Shown here piece by piece: positions 1 to 12,730 of a stretch of 64,000 bases of DNA. Position 1 is the first letter of the stretch. Every line of letters begins with the position of its first letter. The stretch comes from Sapria himalayana (Eukaryota; Streptophyta; Magnoliopsida; Malpighiales; Rafflesiaceae): positions 2,491,397-2,555,396 of the forward strand of contig JAREIK010002991.1 of assembly GCA_029783825.1 (NCBI GenBank), given 5' to 3'. Both the position numbers and the translations under genes were made by a program. Under the pieces are notes generated by a model, which saw nothing but the letters and a program-made list of their open reading frames with translations, was not told the DNA's origin and made no database searches.

Positions 1-1455
1 TCTTTGGAGTGCAGGCATCTCGACACTTTTAAATTTGGGGAGCCTGTCACATGTATGAGACTTCACAATGAAGAAAAGTGTTAGTCAACCCTACACAAAC
101 TATTTCGGGTTTGGAGTTGTTTTCCTAATGAACCCATGGCAGGGCAAAATCAGCCAACATAGAGGCATGAAGTATGACATGGATGCATGATAGGCAGGGT
201 CTCATGAAACTATTGACATGAGATTGCTCCATGGGTTGCACTACTATGCAAACAAGTAGGCTTGTGACGAATAGTATCAGATCAGAACAAAAGATTATCA
301 ACAAGAGTACTTGCCTTCTATCAATCTGGTGGCCAAAAGCCCCTCTTCTGAAAATGCATAGTAGCTGATGAAGCCATGTATAAAGCTGCAATAAGAGAAC
401 TTATATTCTTCCAAATTTAAAAATGTGCCAATTGTTATCTATGACTATAGTTGAAGACTTTAGTGAATATCAAGAATCCTGATGAGTTTGAGTAGAAATG
501 TGTGAGAGTACTCCAACAAGAGAGTGCAAGTGGATTGTAGGTGAAGTTTCTTTATAGTTCAGATATGCCAACCCTATTATGTTTGGAGATCTTGTTGGGT
601 GTCGCTAGTCTGGTACTTGACTACGAAGAATGGTGTAAGCCCACCCTAGATATTAATCGAGAATTGGAGCTGCTCTCCTGATGAGCATGAGGCAGGGAGA
701 AACTATCTAGTTTAAAGGCATGAAGTGTGGCAATCAGGTTGGGTCACACAAAAGTGTTAATACGAGATTGTGCATGAATTGCATTTTTGTGTGAATGAAG
801 CTGTGTGTGAAGCCATGTGTGAAGTTGCTATAAGAAGGCTCATGTGTCTTCCAGATTGAAAATGTACCAATTATTGTCTAGTAGTGCGTAATGGGTATTT
901 GCCTACTAGGGGTGAAAGTTCAACTATATGTGTTGCTTTTAGGTGAAAGTGAGTCGAGGCTGCTTTCATGGCTTTGTGAAGCCACATTTCTAAAGTGAGA
1001 CATCCTTATTGGCCTAGGGTATCATTGTGGACCGTAATGGATTAAAGCTTGTGCATAGTAGTAGTCATCAAAGGTATAGATTGGTGAAAGGTGCAATGCA
1101 TGAGGGCATGCATAAGGGCATACAAGATATTGAGTGTGAGAGAATGTCAGAAACTTATTATGTGTGTCTATGACCATAGCTGAAGACTTTATTGAATATT
1201 AAGCATGTTAACAAGTTTGAGTAGAAGTGTAGCAGTACTCCAATAGGGAGTGCAAGTTAATTGAAGGTGAAGCTTCTCTAGAGTTCAAACATGTCGACCT
1301 TGTTATGTTTGGGGAGCTTGTTGTTAGTATGGGAGTGATTATAAAGAATGGTATTGTCCTACCCTACACAAACTAATCAAGAGTTGGAGCTGCTCTTCTG
1401 ATGAATCCGAGGTAAGGAGAAACTAGTCAACATAAAGGCATGAAGTGTGACATAA
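1..1455. repeat. Diverged direct repeats, unit about 0.55-0.73 kb
   Basis: A block reading roughly ACCCTACACAAACT...GGAGYTG...TGATGAA...GGCATGAAGTRTGRCAT occurs near 90-180, 640-735 and 1354-1452. A second block (GACTTTAGTGAATAT... through TTATGTTTGGRGA) occurs at about 436-600 and again at 1167-1325, about 730 bp apart. The copies are visibly related but diverged and hold no long frame. The leftmost copy runs off the window edge. This is a repeated non-coding unit of unknown origin, possibly the internal repeat of a larger transposon. Confidence 0.6.
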
Positions 1456-2960
1456 CATCTTGAGAGAAGACTTCCTTAGCCATGGTATTCTTTATTGCCA
1501 TGACTATGGATTCTAAAGAGAAATTATATTGGTCATGATATTCTCTTATCACTATGTTGTGTTCCATAGAGGATTCAAATTATTGATATAGTCACAAGCT
1601 CAGCTTTAAGTCACAACGTCTAGCTTGAAAATTCACATAGTAGCTCGATGAAACCCATATAATATTTAAGTGAGACTAATAGGTTTTCATAAAAGAAAGT
1701 AGAGTAAATTCAAAATTTGAGGCTAAGAACAAGCAAACCTTAAGGAGAAGTGATTTCCAACCATATTAGATACAATTTAAGAAAAATGCAATAAAAGATT
1801 GATTAGGAACAAGGTTTGAGACCTAGATCATCATAATGATGATCATTAGAAATTCTCAATTTAAAGAGATGAAGCACCAAATATCTCACATAATTTTTTT
1901 CCTAATGTTAACCTAAATAGGGATCTAGAGTTAATTGGTATGCATGTGTGTGTGTGTGTGTGTGTGTCTTTATTTGTGTATGAATTGTGTTTGTATAATT
2001 TTTTATTGTGGAAATGTTATGTTTTGAATGTTAATGGATAATAATTTTAATTAGAATAGAGATTTGAGATTACACTATAAAATAGATTTATGTGTGTTAG
2101 TCTTGGTAGTTAGTGATAGGTAGGTCACGAGATATGTTTATGAGATTTGATCCAAAAAAAAGAGTACACATCTACTCTTATCCCATGAGATGAACCTATG
2201 TGTGGAATTCCTAAATTTATGTAAGTTTAATTGATATGAGCATAGTGCTTATGAAACCAAAATTAGAAATAAATTTATGATCATTTCATCTTATATATTT
2301 TAGAAGAATTAGCCTTCAAATGATGTAGGTTTATTTGGTATGCTAAATGCCAAATAATACTAACTATTTAGTATAATTTTTACAATGTGTTTTTCCTAAA
2401 AGAGAAGTTTATTTATAATAATTTCACAAAAACTTTATTTTGTAGAATTTCTATGGTTGTGAAATCATTAGTTTTTAGTGTGAAATATACAGCTTGATGG
2501 AATTGGTGACTAGAAGGGGAGTGCAAAATCATGCAAGGTATATCATTTGACATGCTATGACTTGATTACATATTTGAGTATTTATATATTAGTTTCTTTA
2601 TCAAATCTTGACCGAAACTCTACTCATATAGTCATAGCAATCTTCATATGTCACGATGCTACCACAATATTGACATAATCATTTTATTATACAACATATT
2701 CTTTTGACTATGAAGATTTTAGAGTCACATCCAAATTAGCTTGAAATAACTTCATAACTATGATATTAATTTTTTATTGTGGCAGCCAAAGTACCTCACT
2801 AATACTAAAAGTTGTAACATCCTCTAGGTATCACAACTTTTTCTTTATTAAACCATATAATACTTAAGCCAAAGTTATAATATTGATCTAGAGTCATAAC
2901 TCTTGGTAATAAAATATTATAGAGAGCCAAAATTGAGTCATAGCCAATAAAATACTATGA
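1456..2960. other. AT-rich stretch, no gene seen
   Basis: No frame with recognisable protein similarity. A (TG)n microsatellite of about 12 units lies at 1943-1967. Short scattered blocks (CATGACT..., TATAGAGG) resemble those in the repeat patch that follows. Confidence 0.5.
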
Positions 2961-3345
2961 ATCTTAGCTCAAGAAAGAAACCAATGCTATGGTCATTCTT
3001 TAACACTATGACTTTCGGTTATAGAAGTTAAATACTCAAGATGTATCCACACTCAGCACCATGACTTTCAGTTATAGAGGATAATTATATCATCATGACT
3101 TTTCCCAGCATCAAGACCATCAATCAAAGGAAAATGATCAAAGTCATGACTTATATTAAGTGCTATGACTTTGTGTTATAGAGGCTACATGAATCATCAT
3201 GACTAATCCTAGTTTTGTGGCCATTAAGTAAGGGAAAGAGAACAAAGACATTACTTATATCCAATGCCATGACTTTGTATTACATAATTAAAAGATAAAT
3301 ATCCATGACTTTTATTCAGTTTCATGAATTTCAATTAAAGAAACA
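2960..3345. repeat. Short-motif repeat patch (CTATGACTTTNNGTTATAGAGG)
   Basis: The motif CTATGACTTTCGGTTATAGA at 3006 recurs with changes at 3061, 3162 and 3266, spaced about 55, 100 and 105 bp. Between the last copies, blocks such as GGGAAAGAGAACAAAGACAT and CATCATGACT also repeat. No coding potential. This looks like a degenerate minisatellite. Confidence 0.5.
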
Positions 3346-6300
3346 TGCATTAGATACATGGGTATATAAAAAAAACTTTACATAGTTAAAAATGATTTAT
3401 AAGATGCACAAGAAAGATTTTCTAAAATGCTTAACTCAACCTTTGGGGTGATTTATGAGTAATAAGGGCAATACAAGGCAATTGCACAAACCCTAGAAGG
3501 TGGGCACACACACCAGCCCTCTTCTAGAGGCAAATCAAAGTGAAATTGAGTGAGTTTTGAAGGATTTATATTTTGAAGCCTATATTTTCCTAAAGGGCTA
3601 AAATTGAGCACTCAGATTTATACAGGATATATTTCCACTTATTTTGTATGTTATTCTCTATAATTTCAGGCTAAAGAGAGAATCTATGGATTGCATGATA
3701 AATCCTTTGAGATGGATGTTATGTTTAGTGCTTTAATATGATGTTTAATTATGAAATTAATTGATTATAAATGATTTGATAATTATACAGAACTAAGATT
3801 AAGGCTTGGGCTATTGGTGGATTCGTATGTGATTAGAGTAGTAGACAGTAATAAGTAAGCCTTGAAACAAACTAAATATTAAGGTATGAAAGAAGTAACA
3901 ACCATTTCCAACCATGATATGAGAAACAAACTCATTTGTCAAAATTCAAAATTGAGATATATTTAATTATTACAAGTATGATACTTATGAAATTAAAAGA
4001 ACGAATGCTTTTATTGGCCACTCTATTATATATGTCTTTGAGGAAATGATCCTTAATTGATATTATATGGTAAATATAATATTTATCTAAGAGGTTCATC
4101 TTTAGTATGAGAGTTTGAGTTGTTTATCATAGTGTGGATGGTACACATATAAGTCTTAGCCATGTGATAGGCATGGAAGGATGTGATTCATAGGGTGAAA
4201 TTAGTCCTATGAATTATATTCGATTATAGAGTTACCATTAATGAAATAAGAAGGAAAGAATTTGTTAATTATGTGAGAATACTACTAATGAATCTTAAAG
4301 TATAAATATTTATATTACCATAATAATTCTCATCAAAAAAATACTATAAGTTGGAGGATAAGAATCTATATACAAATAAACCATTAAGTACTATTAACAA
4401 GTTAATATGTGATAACTAATGAATAACTTCAAAGAAGAGATGATGAGATGTCTCAATGGTAAAAGATAAAAAAGATAACTACAAGGGGATCATCATTAGA
4501 AATACTTAATAGTTGATAACCATCTTGTATCTTGGTAGGGTAATTGGTCATTCCACAATTATCCAACCATCATTCTATGAATGAGTATAATCACAACAAG
4601 ACTATTTATAAATTTTAACTAATAAAAATATGAATTATTTATAGAATCTAGAATTTATGAATTGAATCATGTTTATTGTGCCTACTAGAAAAGTTATTAA
4701 TTATCATTGATTAATCTAATATTATGTATGCAATCCCAATGTAATCGATATCTAGCCTAAAAGTCCACTTTATTCTATATACTTTTAGAATGATTTCTGA
4801 TGAGAAATTCTCATTCAACTAGTTTTGGAATAAAACTAACCATAAATTTAGGTATTGTAATAGAGTTACAATAAGTTTTTGGTATTACTATTAAGGATTA
4901 CTTTTTTTCTAGTTTAATTGGTTAACTTTCATTAACATAACTACCCTTGAAAAGGGGTAGTTCTATTTTTAGTAGTTTTAATAATATTATCTTATTTTAT
5001 TTTGATGAGATTTGTATTTAATGTCTTATATCTTATCTTATACTTATAGTGATTTTATCTTCATTTTTTTAGTCACTACCCTTATATGAGCAAAACTCTT
5101 AGACTAAGTTTTAACACATTAGGACCTAGAGAAAGGAGTTGATTATGTATGAATTAAATTTCACTATGATGAAGTATATTCTTACCCCTATGGTGACTTT
5201 TATCTCATGTCTAATGATGGTGAACACATTTATTTTCAGACTGATACTCAGTTTGGAGATTTTGAACATGGCAGCTATGAAGAAAGGCCTCACCAAAATG
5301 GGCTTCCTAAGAAATCACTTTTAAAAATCAATTACTTCTTGAGTATGTTACTTGTGGAGAAGAAACAAAATAATGATTTTGAAAAATCTAATAATAGAAG
5401 GCTTGGTAGATCATATCCAAAAACTTCACTTGAAGGCTTCATTATAGAGCTTTTATTTGAGACTAGAAAAAAAAATGAAAGGAAAAAAGAGCATATATGA
5501 CAACCTGACATGGGGGTGACACTAACTTGAGTATAATATAGATAAATGCTACATTAGAATTTCATTTGAAAGTATTAACATAAGTGTGAGTGAAAAAAAA
5601 TACTAAACATAAGTATAGTGGGAGATATAAGTAACAAGACGAAAGATAAGGAGCAAAGATCTAACATCATCGAGTAGTTTCCTAAAGCTATGACATCCAT
5701 GATAAATTTTTACTTGGAGGTATGCAGAAGATGGATGAATATAGCTCTTGTCAAAGGGCTTTATTGTAGAGCTTCAATGAATATATACCACTTTTCTAGC
5801 AAATATTTGAAAAGAAAGTTGGTTAGTATTTTGTGTGCATAAATAAAAGGTGAATGCCTCAATTATTAGAAAATTCTACACCAATTTGAAGAAATTAGAG
5901 AAAATAAAAAATGTTATGTACATAGATGTTTGGTATATTTTGATAGGATAATTTTTAATGAATTACTTGAATTGCTAGATAATGATAGAGCATTATTTAA
6001 GTCCCTAAAAGAACAACCCAACTACCAATCAATTACAAAAGATTTGACAAATTGAAAGTGAGAATGAAAGGTGACTTCAAAAACGTGCATATGGATTTTT
6101 TATGTGTTAAAACTCATGGAGGTAAGTAAAGTATAGTTATATTTTTTGTGTTCTTTTTTATAACTTACACTCCATGTCTCAACTATCACACAAGAGAAAA
6201 GTAAAATTTGCTTTATGCCCTCTTGATAAGTTATACTTTTGATGTGGGTAAAATAATTAAGAAATTCAATTTTAATTATTAAGAGGATAAATTTTTTGGT

Positions 6301-7152
6301 CATTTGACTCACTTTGCCTTGATTACCCTACTATGAAGAGTCAATTGAGTCATTATAAATGATAACAAAGATGAATTGTATCCAAGAGTGTCTGTCAGAC
6401 ATTGTCGAGCATCAAAATATGGCTTGAAATAGAAAAAAAAAGAAGTTATTTCTTGAAGGGGGAAGAATCAACTTATTGTGGGAAAAATAAAGGTAATCTT
6501 TTAGTGAAGCCAAAATAGAAGTATATGAAAGAAGTGAGAGAAGACACAAAGAGATGGAGAGAGACCCATAGTGAGCATTCTTTGGGTGAACAAAAAGGTA
6601 TGATGGCCGATATTATTCTTATTTTATGGAATATATAGTTGGTTGGAAATTAGAAATAGATAAGTATGACTTACATTTGAGATATATAGTTTCCATACAA
6701 TAATGGTTGTGGATGTTGAAAGATGAGATGCATTTTATGAAATACAACTCTAATAAAAAAAGTTTGTTTGTAGTGGCACAAGAAAAGTTTAAAGATTATA
6801 AATTTTTAACTCTTGGAATGTGAGATAAAACATGTTGAGGCCACTATAAAAAAGTTTAAAGTTTAGAGATTACAACTCTACAAGTCTAATGTAATGAAAT
6901 GCTAGGTAAGTATGGCTAATAGTGACGAAAAGCTTCAAAATGACTTACTCTACCAAGATAATTAGCAGATTGGAGAATTGAGGCAATATAATAGATATAT
7001 TACAGAATTGTATTAATTATGCAATGAAATCTTTTGAAGCCACACTAAATTTTATTTTTAGAAGATAAGATGCATTGTGTGATATAATTACAAAGATTTT
7101 GGATTGGGCATTAAGTTATAGAGGAGATTCAGAGAGATCATCCACTTCATTG
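3346..7152. other. AT-rich stretch without a recognised gene
   Basis: Two small overlapping plus-strand frames lie at 5139-5500 (61 and 97 codons) and another minus-strand frame of 70 codons at 6100-6312. None shows a motif I recognise, and codon content is that of random AT-rich sequence. The 5150-5300 segment is slightly less AT-rich and could be a fragment of an old transposon protein, but I cannot assign it. Confidence 0.4.
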
Positions 7153-7160
7153 CCACCATT

Positions 7161-7551
7161 TAGAGTTCTCATATGGGCAGGGCCAGCATGACTTGACCTA
7201 TTTTTTGGTGTGTCATGTCAGGTATGTCACGACTTGAGAACTGTTGGCCTAGTATGGCCCGTTGGTCCAGTTTGTACTCGAGTCATGCTAGGCTGGACCT
7301 GGACTTTTCGGGTTGGGCCAGGTCATACCCAGTTTTTCCAACTATATTTTAGAAAAATTTAGCTAGGTCCATGGGCTAGTTTATTATGTTGTCAAGCCAA
7401 TCACATTAGCCGTGCCTAGCCCAGCACGGCATGAACTATGTCAAAGAGCGGGCCAGCCTGGCTCGAAGCATGGTTCCAAATTATGTCATGTCAAGCTAGG
7501 CATGGCTAAACCAGACCGTGTCTAGGCCGTCTGACCCATTTGACACCTCTA
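7161..7551. mobile_element. Non-autonomous hAT derivative (391 bp), main family
   Basis: The left end TAGAGTTCTCATATGGGCAG and the right end (reverse complement TAGAGGTGTCAAATGGGTC) match the family terminal inverted repeat TAGAGGTGTCAAACGGGCC. The flanks are CCACCATT (7153-7160) and CCTCTATT (7552-7559), six of eight bases identical, as expected for an aged 8-bp hAT target duplication. The interior is GC-rich terminal-type sequence only, with no transposase, so this is an internal-deletion derivative that would need a transposase in trans. Confidence 0.75.
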
Positions 7552-7559
7552 CCTCTATT

Positions 7560-8204
7560 TGTCTACTCCAATTCAAATTTTGACTTTAAAGAGTATCATC
7601 CAAAGGATAAATCATAGTGAAGATCACCTTGAATATATAGATAAGTATTAGCTTGTTGTTTGTTTTTTATGTACTTAAAAGTATTTGGATGTGCTAGTAA
7701 CAATTTGGAAGTTGGGTAAGATATACTTTTTTTATAAGTGGGAGATGAATTTCTCGGGGATGAGCAATGATTTTAATATGTGAGTGATGAGATAAAAAGT
7801 CATATACGTTCTAGTTAATTTTTTAGCATATTTTCATATTAAGTAGATTGATTTTATGGTTGAAAGATATAAATTCATACTTTTTATGGTTTTGCAAGTT
7901 TCAGTTAAAAGAAATGAAATTGTAGCAGAAATCTAGGAAATTAGTTAAGTCAAATTTTTCACGAAAAAACAACTCTATTGCAATAAGAACTTAAGCATAA
8001 TTGAAAATCAAGTCACAACTAATAAATGATGTCATAACTAACAACATGGGGAGATGAAGATAAAGTTGTTGTCACTTAGGTCTCTAAAAGGAAAATGATA
8101 GTCACGATAGCAAACATGGGTGAAGATAGTACTATGCATTATGACACATAAAAATAATTCATATCTCGACAAACAACAAGTTACGCCCAATAGAGCAAGG
8201 CAAG
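7560..8204. other. AT-rich spacer, nothing recognised
   Basis: No frame or repeat that I can assign between the 391-bp hAT derivative and the next hAT copy. Confidence 0.5.
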
Positions 8205-8828
8205 GCCACAATTAGAGGTGTTAAACATGCCGGGCCGGCCCGTCCAGTTTTTTTTGGGCATGAGCGTGCCTTCGTGCTGGGCCAGGCACGGTTTAAAAAA
8301 GCTGAGCCCGGCATGGCCCGTAGGCACGGCAAGCCGTGCTGTGCCCGCTCGGGCCAGACCAGGGTGTACAGGCCAAACTAGGCCGTATGGGCCAGTAAAA
8401 ATTTTTTTAAATTTTTTTTTTATTTTTTTTATATAAATTATTAAATTATATATAAAATTTTAGATAATGTATAATATTATATATTTATAATATGAAAAAT
8501 GTTAAAATTTATTAAAATTTATTAAAATAACAAAGTTTAAATTTTTTTTTATAATATAATATAAAATTAGTTTAAAATTTATTAGATTTATATAATATAG
8601 TTATAAATTTTTAAATGAAAAATTAAAACAAAAAAAAATAAATAAATCAATATATTTTGTTAAAAAAAATAAAAATTAAAAAAACATAAGCAACTCAAAT
8701 GAAAAATGACCAATCAGCCATTTGATACCGAATGTCCGAACCAAACAAATTACAGTTTTAACATAACGTATAAATAAAGCGTACAATCAATAAAAAACAA
8801 AACATCAAAATCAAAAAACAGTAGATCA

Positions 8829-10940
8829 TCATAAATCATCGATCGGCATATCATGAGTATTATCAGCCGCATCATCAAGATCAGTATCATATGGATCATC
8901 ATCATCAGCAATCAACTCATCCGCTATCGCAGTGGATGCGGCTGCAGTCTATGTCTTAGTCCCAGCTCTAGCACGATCATGGATGCTAAACCTCGAATCC
9001 TCTCAATCCTTCAAACAAGCCAATACCTCAACAATATCTGGACGTGATCTCGATCTCCTACCCGAAATCACATTTACTGCAACAGAAAAAGCAGACTCCG
9101 ATGCTATGCTTGACACCGGAGGAGTCAGTAGATCTCGTGCCATCCTCGATAGCATGGGAAATGTGGACTCATATGATTTCAACCACTGTAATATATCAAG
9201 ATTCTTAGTATCAGAATATGATAGGATTGAGCAGTAATCGGTATCTAAGTACCGAGAAAGCTCGCTCCTGTGTGATGGTCCACCCCCACGTTTCCCCCTC
9301 TCTAGCTGAATGGAAAAAACATCATCTCCGAACAAGGTATCAATATCTGTAATCACGGTCTCACTACTACCACCACCATACCTAGTATCGTAGTATGTGA
9401 ACAGGTCAATCAACTTCTCGTGAATGAATACTTCAGGTGACTCTTCCAGGTTCATGCACGAGGAAATGTAGGTCATGGTGTTTTTTTACCCCTTCCACCT
9501 TAACCCTAGGGTCCATGCAACAGCGAGACAATAAAGAGATGAAACGGTGGAACAGTATTTCAAATACTTGGTTTTCATCTATGCAACCATATGGCTAAGT
9601 GTCGGGTCAGCTCGATATTTCCTAAACATGCCACTAATGTTGCATATACACCGAAGTGCAATGCAAGTCGTGGGCATATAAACCGACGAACACATGTTCG
9701 TCGTGTCATAAAAAATCTTCAGGAATTTCATAAATGAAATTCCTGAAGCTCAATCAGTGTCGTCAATAATAAGTTTGTCACTCTTAATATTGACGTAGTC
9801 GGATATCACGTGTTTGTATCCAACACATGATTCTAACATCAGGTACGTGTAATTTCAACGATGTCTCACATTCGATTGAAATTTCTTCGTCTTAAGATTC
9901 GCAGACAAACAGAAAATACCAAACTCTTTTTGTCTACGAGGAGTGCGAATATATTTTAGTACATTACGTATATTATCCAATGCGGGGGAACATACCTTCA
10001 TACTCACTTGAACAATCAGGTTAATCACGTGACATATGCATCTGACATGAAAGATCTCTCCTAATGGTGCGTCTAATATTCCTAACAAACATATTGATCG
10101 CTACTCCATTATTAGATGCGTTATCAAATGTGACACTAAAAATTTTATTTTAAATTTTATATTCCCTAAAGATTTTCATCATACAGTCAAAAATGGCTGG
10201 GCCATCATGAGGATGAAGAATCTCAGAGAATCCTAAATTTTTTTTATTCATAGTCCAGTTAGAATCTACATAGTGGCTAGTGAGACATGCATAAGATGAT
10301 TCATCGTGACTTGTCCAGATATTGGACGTCACGAACACCACTCCACTATATGCCATAAATTCATTAATTATTTTTTGTTTTTCTAACTTATATATCTTTA
10401 GTATGTCATTCCTAGATGTGAACCTAGGAATCCTATGATAAGCAGGCTGAAAATATGTCTGCATGATGTGCACTACTCTTGGATCTTCCGAAAATCTGAT
10501 AAGAAGACCCATCAATGTGATCAGTCTGGTCATGTCGTCCCTACCCAACTCCCTGGAGTATATGAAGTGAGTAAACTTTGAGACTGAACTCGATTCAGTC
10601 TCAAAAAATGCAGTGCCAAGTTGGGTTTACCCAGGATCTAATGGACCATATTTTTTGGTGCATAATTCGGCATGCCTCTTAAGCTGTCAGTCTCAAACAA
10701 ACTCTTACATGTTAAAAGTCTCATACAATATTTATACTGTGTCATTTCTTGTTTCTCACCCCAAACATTTTTTTGTTTTATTATATTAAAATAAATCCAA
10801 ACTATTGAAGTCCTCCTAGTTTTTTGTTTTTTAGAAGTTTGAGTTGAGACGACTGGAGAAACCAAAATTTCAACATCCTCAGACTTCTGTGTAATATTTT
10901 CATTTTCTAAATTTAAATATGTTTCAGTTGTATTTGTCAT
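8829..10940 (-). pseudogene. Transposase pseudogene of hAT copy A
   Basis: Homologous along its length to the 638-codon transposase at 39045-40961 but split into at least four frames: 10940-10638 (N-terminus beginning MTNTTETY, BED-finger region), 10548-10150 (containing SEDPRVVHIMQTYFQPAY), 10088-9855 (HVRCICHVINLIVQ, RNase-H-like core) and 9476-9003 (hAT C-terminal dimerisation region). Frameshifts separate them. The C-terminal SIASESAFS keeps the acidic residue that the other copy has lost. The first zinc-finger cysteine is Tyr (QYKYC), as in the other copy. The frame ends GAT-TGA at 9003; beyond it the same frame runs as an acidic tail to a TGA at 8829, with one internal TAG. Confidence 0.85.
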
Positions 10941-11105
10941 ATTTTTAGGATTTTTGTTATTCAGAATAGTTTTTTAGAGACTAGAAGACTGATTTTAATT
11001 TTTTCTATTTTTGGTCTAAAGAGAGAAACTAGAGAGAGAAACTAGAGAGAGAAAGAAAGTTAAAAAAACTTAAAATAAATTGCCCGGTAAAAGCAGTGGG
11101 GTCGT

Positions 11106-11275
11106 CACGTGCACGGTGCACAACAGTCAAGCTCTAAGTTCAAAACTCAAGTTGAAATTCCCGAAAATCCAAGCTGAATGCCGAAATCCCGAGTCCCGAG
11201 AGAGAGAAGCAAGATTTTTGAGAGAGAAATTGAATGAAAAACATAAATGTTAAAGAGATGGGGTGGAATTTATAG
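11106..11275 (-). promoter_or_regulatory. Putative promoter and leader of hAT copy A transposase
   Basis: Upstream of the transposase start (minus strand) are a TATA-like CTATAAATTCCACCCC (11275 downward), a GA-rich leader (GAGAGAGAA repeats near 11200-11220 and 11022-11060) and a palindromic CACGTG at 11106-11111. The same three elements in the same order occur upstream of the transposase at 40961. Conservation between two diverged copies supports function; the roles are inferred. Confidence 0.5.
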
Positions 11276-11316
11276 ATTAAAGATAATAATTTTTAAAATT
11301 TTTTTTAAAATTTTTA

Positions 11317-11353
11317 GGGGGCAGAATCATGAGGGCCGTTGGATTCTGCCCCC
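11317..11353. repeat. Subterminal hairpin of hAT copy A
   Basis: A perfect 12-bp inverted repeat GGGGGCAGAATC / GATTCTGCCCCC with a 13-nt loop, upstream of the transposase and inside the GC-rich end. The same hairpin is kept in the copy at 41323-41357, and a decayed version is seen near 44284. Confidence 0.7.
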
Positions 11354-11676
11354 TAGCCGTTGGAGGCGAGATCCGATGGCTGAAAATTAAATTTTTTATT
11401 AATTTTTTTTTCCTGTTGGGGGGGGAGGGGGGGAATTGGGTCGGTTCGAGCCTCGTGGGACTCGGGTCGGGTCCAATCATACCCGACCCGTGGTCTTTTT
11501 TGCGGGAGGGGCGTGGGGCGCTCGCAGGGTCGGGCTCGGGGGACACTCGACACGGGACGAACCCATGCCGGTGTGCCGTGCCACGGGCCAAACCGTGCCG
11601 GGTCAAGCATTTTCCAATCATACCCGGGCACGGCATTTTCCTGTGCCGGGCTGGCCCGGCCCAGTTGACATATCTA

Positions 11677-12541
11677 TTACCACCTCTAATTTGTAGATAT
11701 ATTTTTTATGCACTTCAAAAGTGCATCACAATGAGATTAGCCGCAATTGTCAGGTGTGACCTAATTCTCTTTTAACTTGCAATAGGGAGAGATTACCAGA
11801 CAAAGTTCTTTTGAGTTAGTTACGAGGCAAAGACTATGCACACCTAGCTTAATTGCATTAGGATATACAAGTTCAAATCCAATTGCATACCAATTTTTGA
11901 GGGAGTTGCGATAACACCTAAACTTGACTAGAATTTGTCAAAACAAAATAGTCAAATAATTCAAGAAGTAGACCGACACCAAGAGACATGATCTACAATA
12001 TACCCTCACATACCAGATACAATATGCCATAGTTGCATTTTGCGTACATGACACGCACAAACTGTAACATTTCAAAAAACAAGCACAAAAAATATCATCA
12101 CTATAATGACAATGTATAAACCCATCACACCACAGTTTTGAGGAGACAATTCTAGCCCAGCTCAAGCAGGCCACCAGACATGATCCGGAGAGGACGCCCT
12201 GACCCAACCCATTTCCCACTGCACCTCAACCACGGCAAGGCCTGCAACAGCCTGCAACACCCATTATGGCAGAACCACAAAACGCCCATTATTACACGCG
12301 CTTTTATGTTTTATCCCAGGGAGCAGATTGATTCGTGATTACACTAGGTGCGCATTCTTTTGCATGCGCACACATCATATTCATACGCAGCAAGCATACT
12401 TTACGAAACTGAGGTGTTATAATCATTCAGATGTCGATATACTGCACATATCAAAAAAAAAAAGGGCCATTTACATCTCTCATTCATTCTGTAGCAGAAC
12501 AAAATGTCTTCTGCGAGCCAAACACATGAAAGCGCCAAAAT
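11677..12541 (-). other. Downstream flank of the WIT gene, probable 3' UTR
   Basis: Moderate GC sequence just after the stop codon of the minus-strand WIT gene (stop at 12542-12544). It contains only short shadow frames. Some of it is likely the 3' untranslated region, but no polyadenylation signal could be fixed by eye. Confidence 0.4.
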
Positions 12542-12730
12542 TTAAAATTTGTTATCATACTGAGGAGGGAACAGGTAGACCACCACAAAGAAAAACAACA
12601 TGATGAGCACCACCACGAAAATGTGGCGAGGGCCAAGCAGCCCCACATCTATTCTCCTCACATTCTCCAGCTTCTTGACAGAGCCCATGACCCCTGCTTC
12701 TGCTTCATCCGCGCGCACTGGCTTGCCCAG
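12542..12730 (-). CDS. WIT last exon with C-terminal membrane anchor (residues 493-554)
   Basis: Acceptor TTGATCTTCTGCAG then CTG GGC AAG; 62 codons and a TAA stop. It contains GSVKKLENVRRIDVG, matching the WIT pre-anchor motif, then HIFVVVLIMLFFFVVVYLF, a single hydrophobic segment, and a short polar end. This is a tail-anchor topology, inserted after translation into the ER/outer nuclear membrane. The open frame upstream of 12730 is intron read-through. Confidence 0.85.
   Translation of the reverse strand: MGKPVRADEAEAGVMGSVKKLENVRRIDVGLLGPRHIFVVVLIMLFFFVVVYLFPPQYDNKF

Larger units (their letters stand above)
8213..11676 (-). mobile_element. hAT element copy A, near full length, decayed
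   Basis: Starts TAGAGGTGTTAAACATGCC and ends, as reverse complement, TAGATATGTCAACTGGGCC; both are variants of the family terminal repeat. Length is 3,464 bp, against 3,768 for the best copy at 38067-41834. Both ends carry GC-rich subterminal sequence rich in GGCACG/CCGTGCC. The transposase lies on the minus strand and is broken (separate entry). I find no clean 8-bp target duplication (GCCACAAT on the left, TTACCACC on the right), so either one end is eroded or the flank has changed. Confidence 0.8.

Noticed and set aside
5139..5500. Two overlapping small frames
   Set aside because: No recognisable motif and they overlap in different phases; not supported as a gene.
11677..11695. Second candidate right end of hAT copy A at CACCTCTA (11681-11688)
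   Set aside because: It matches the outer terminal motif but lacks the GC-rich continuation directly inside it; the end at 11676 fits better. Neither gives a clean target duplication.
11277..11775. Four overlapping frames of 86-148 codons
   Set aside because: They cover the GC-rich right end of hAT copy A in every phase.
11820..11905. tRNA-like B-box (AAGTTCAAATCC)
   Set aside because: No A-box at the right distance and no cloverleaf could be drawn; at most a SINE trace.
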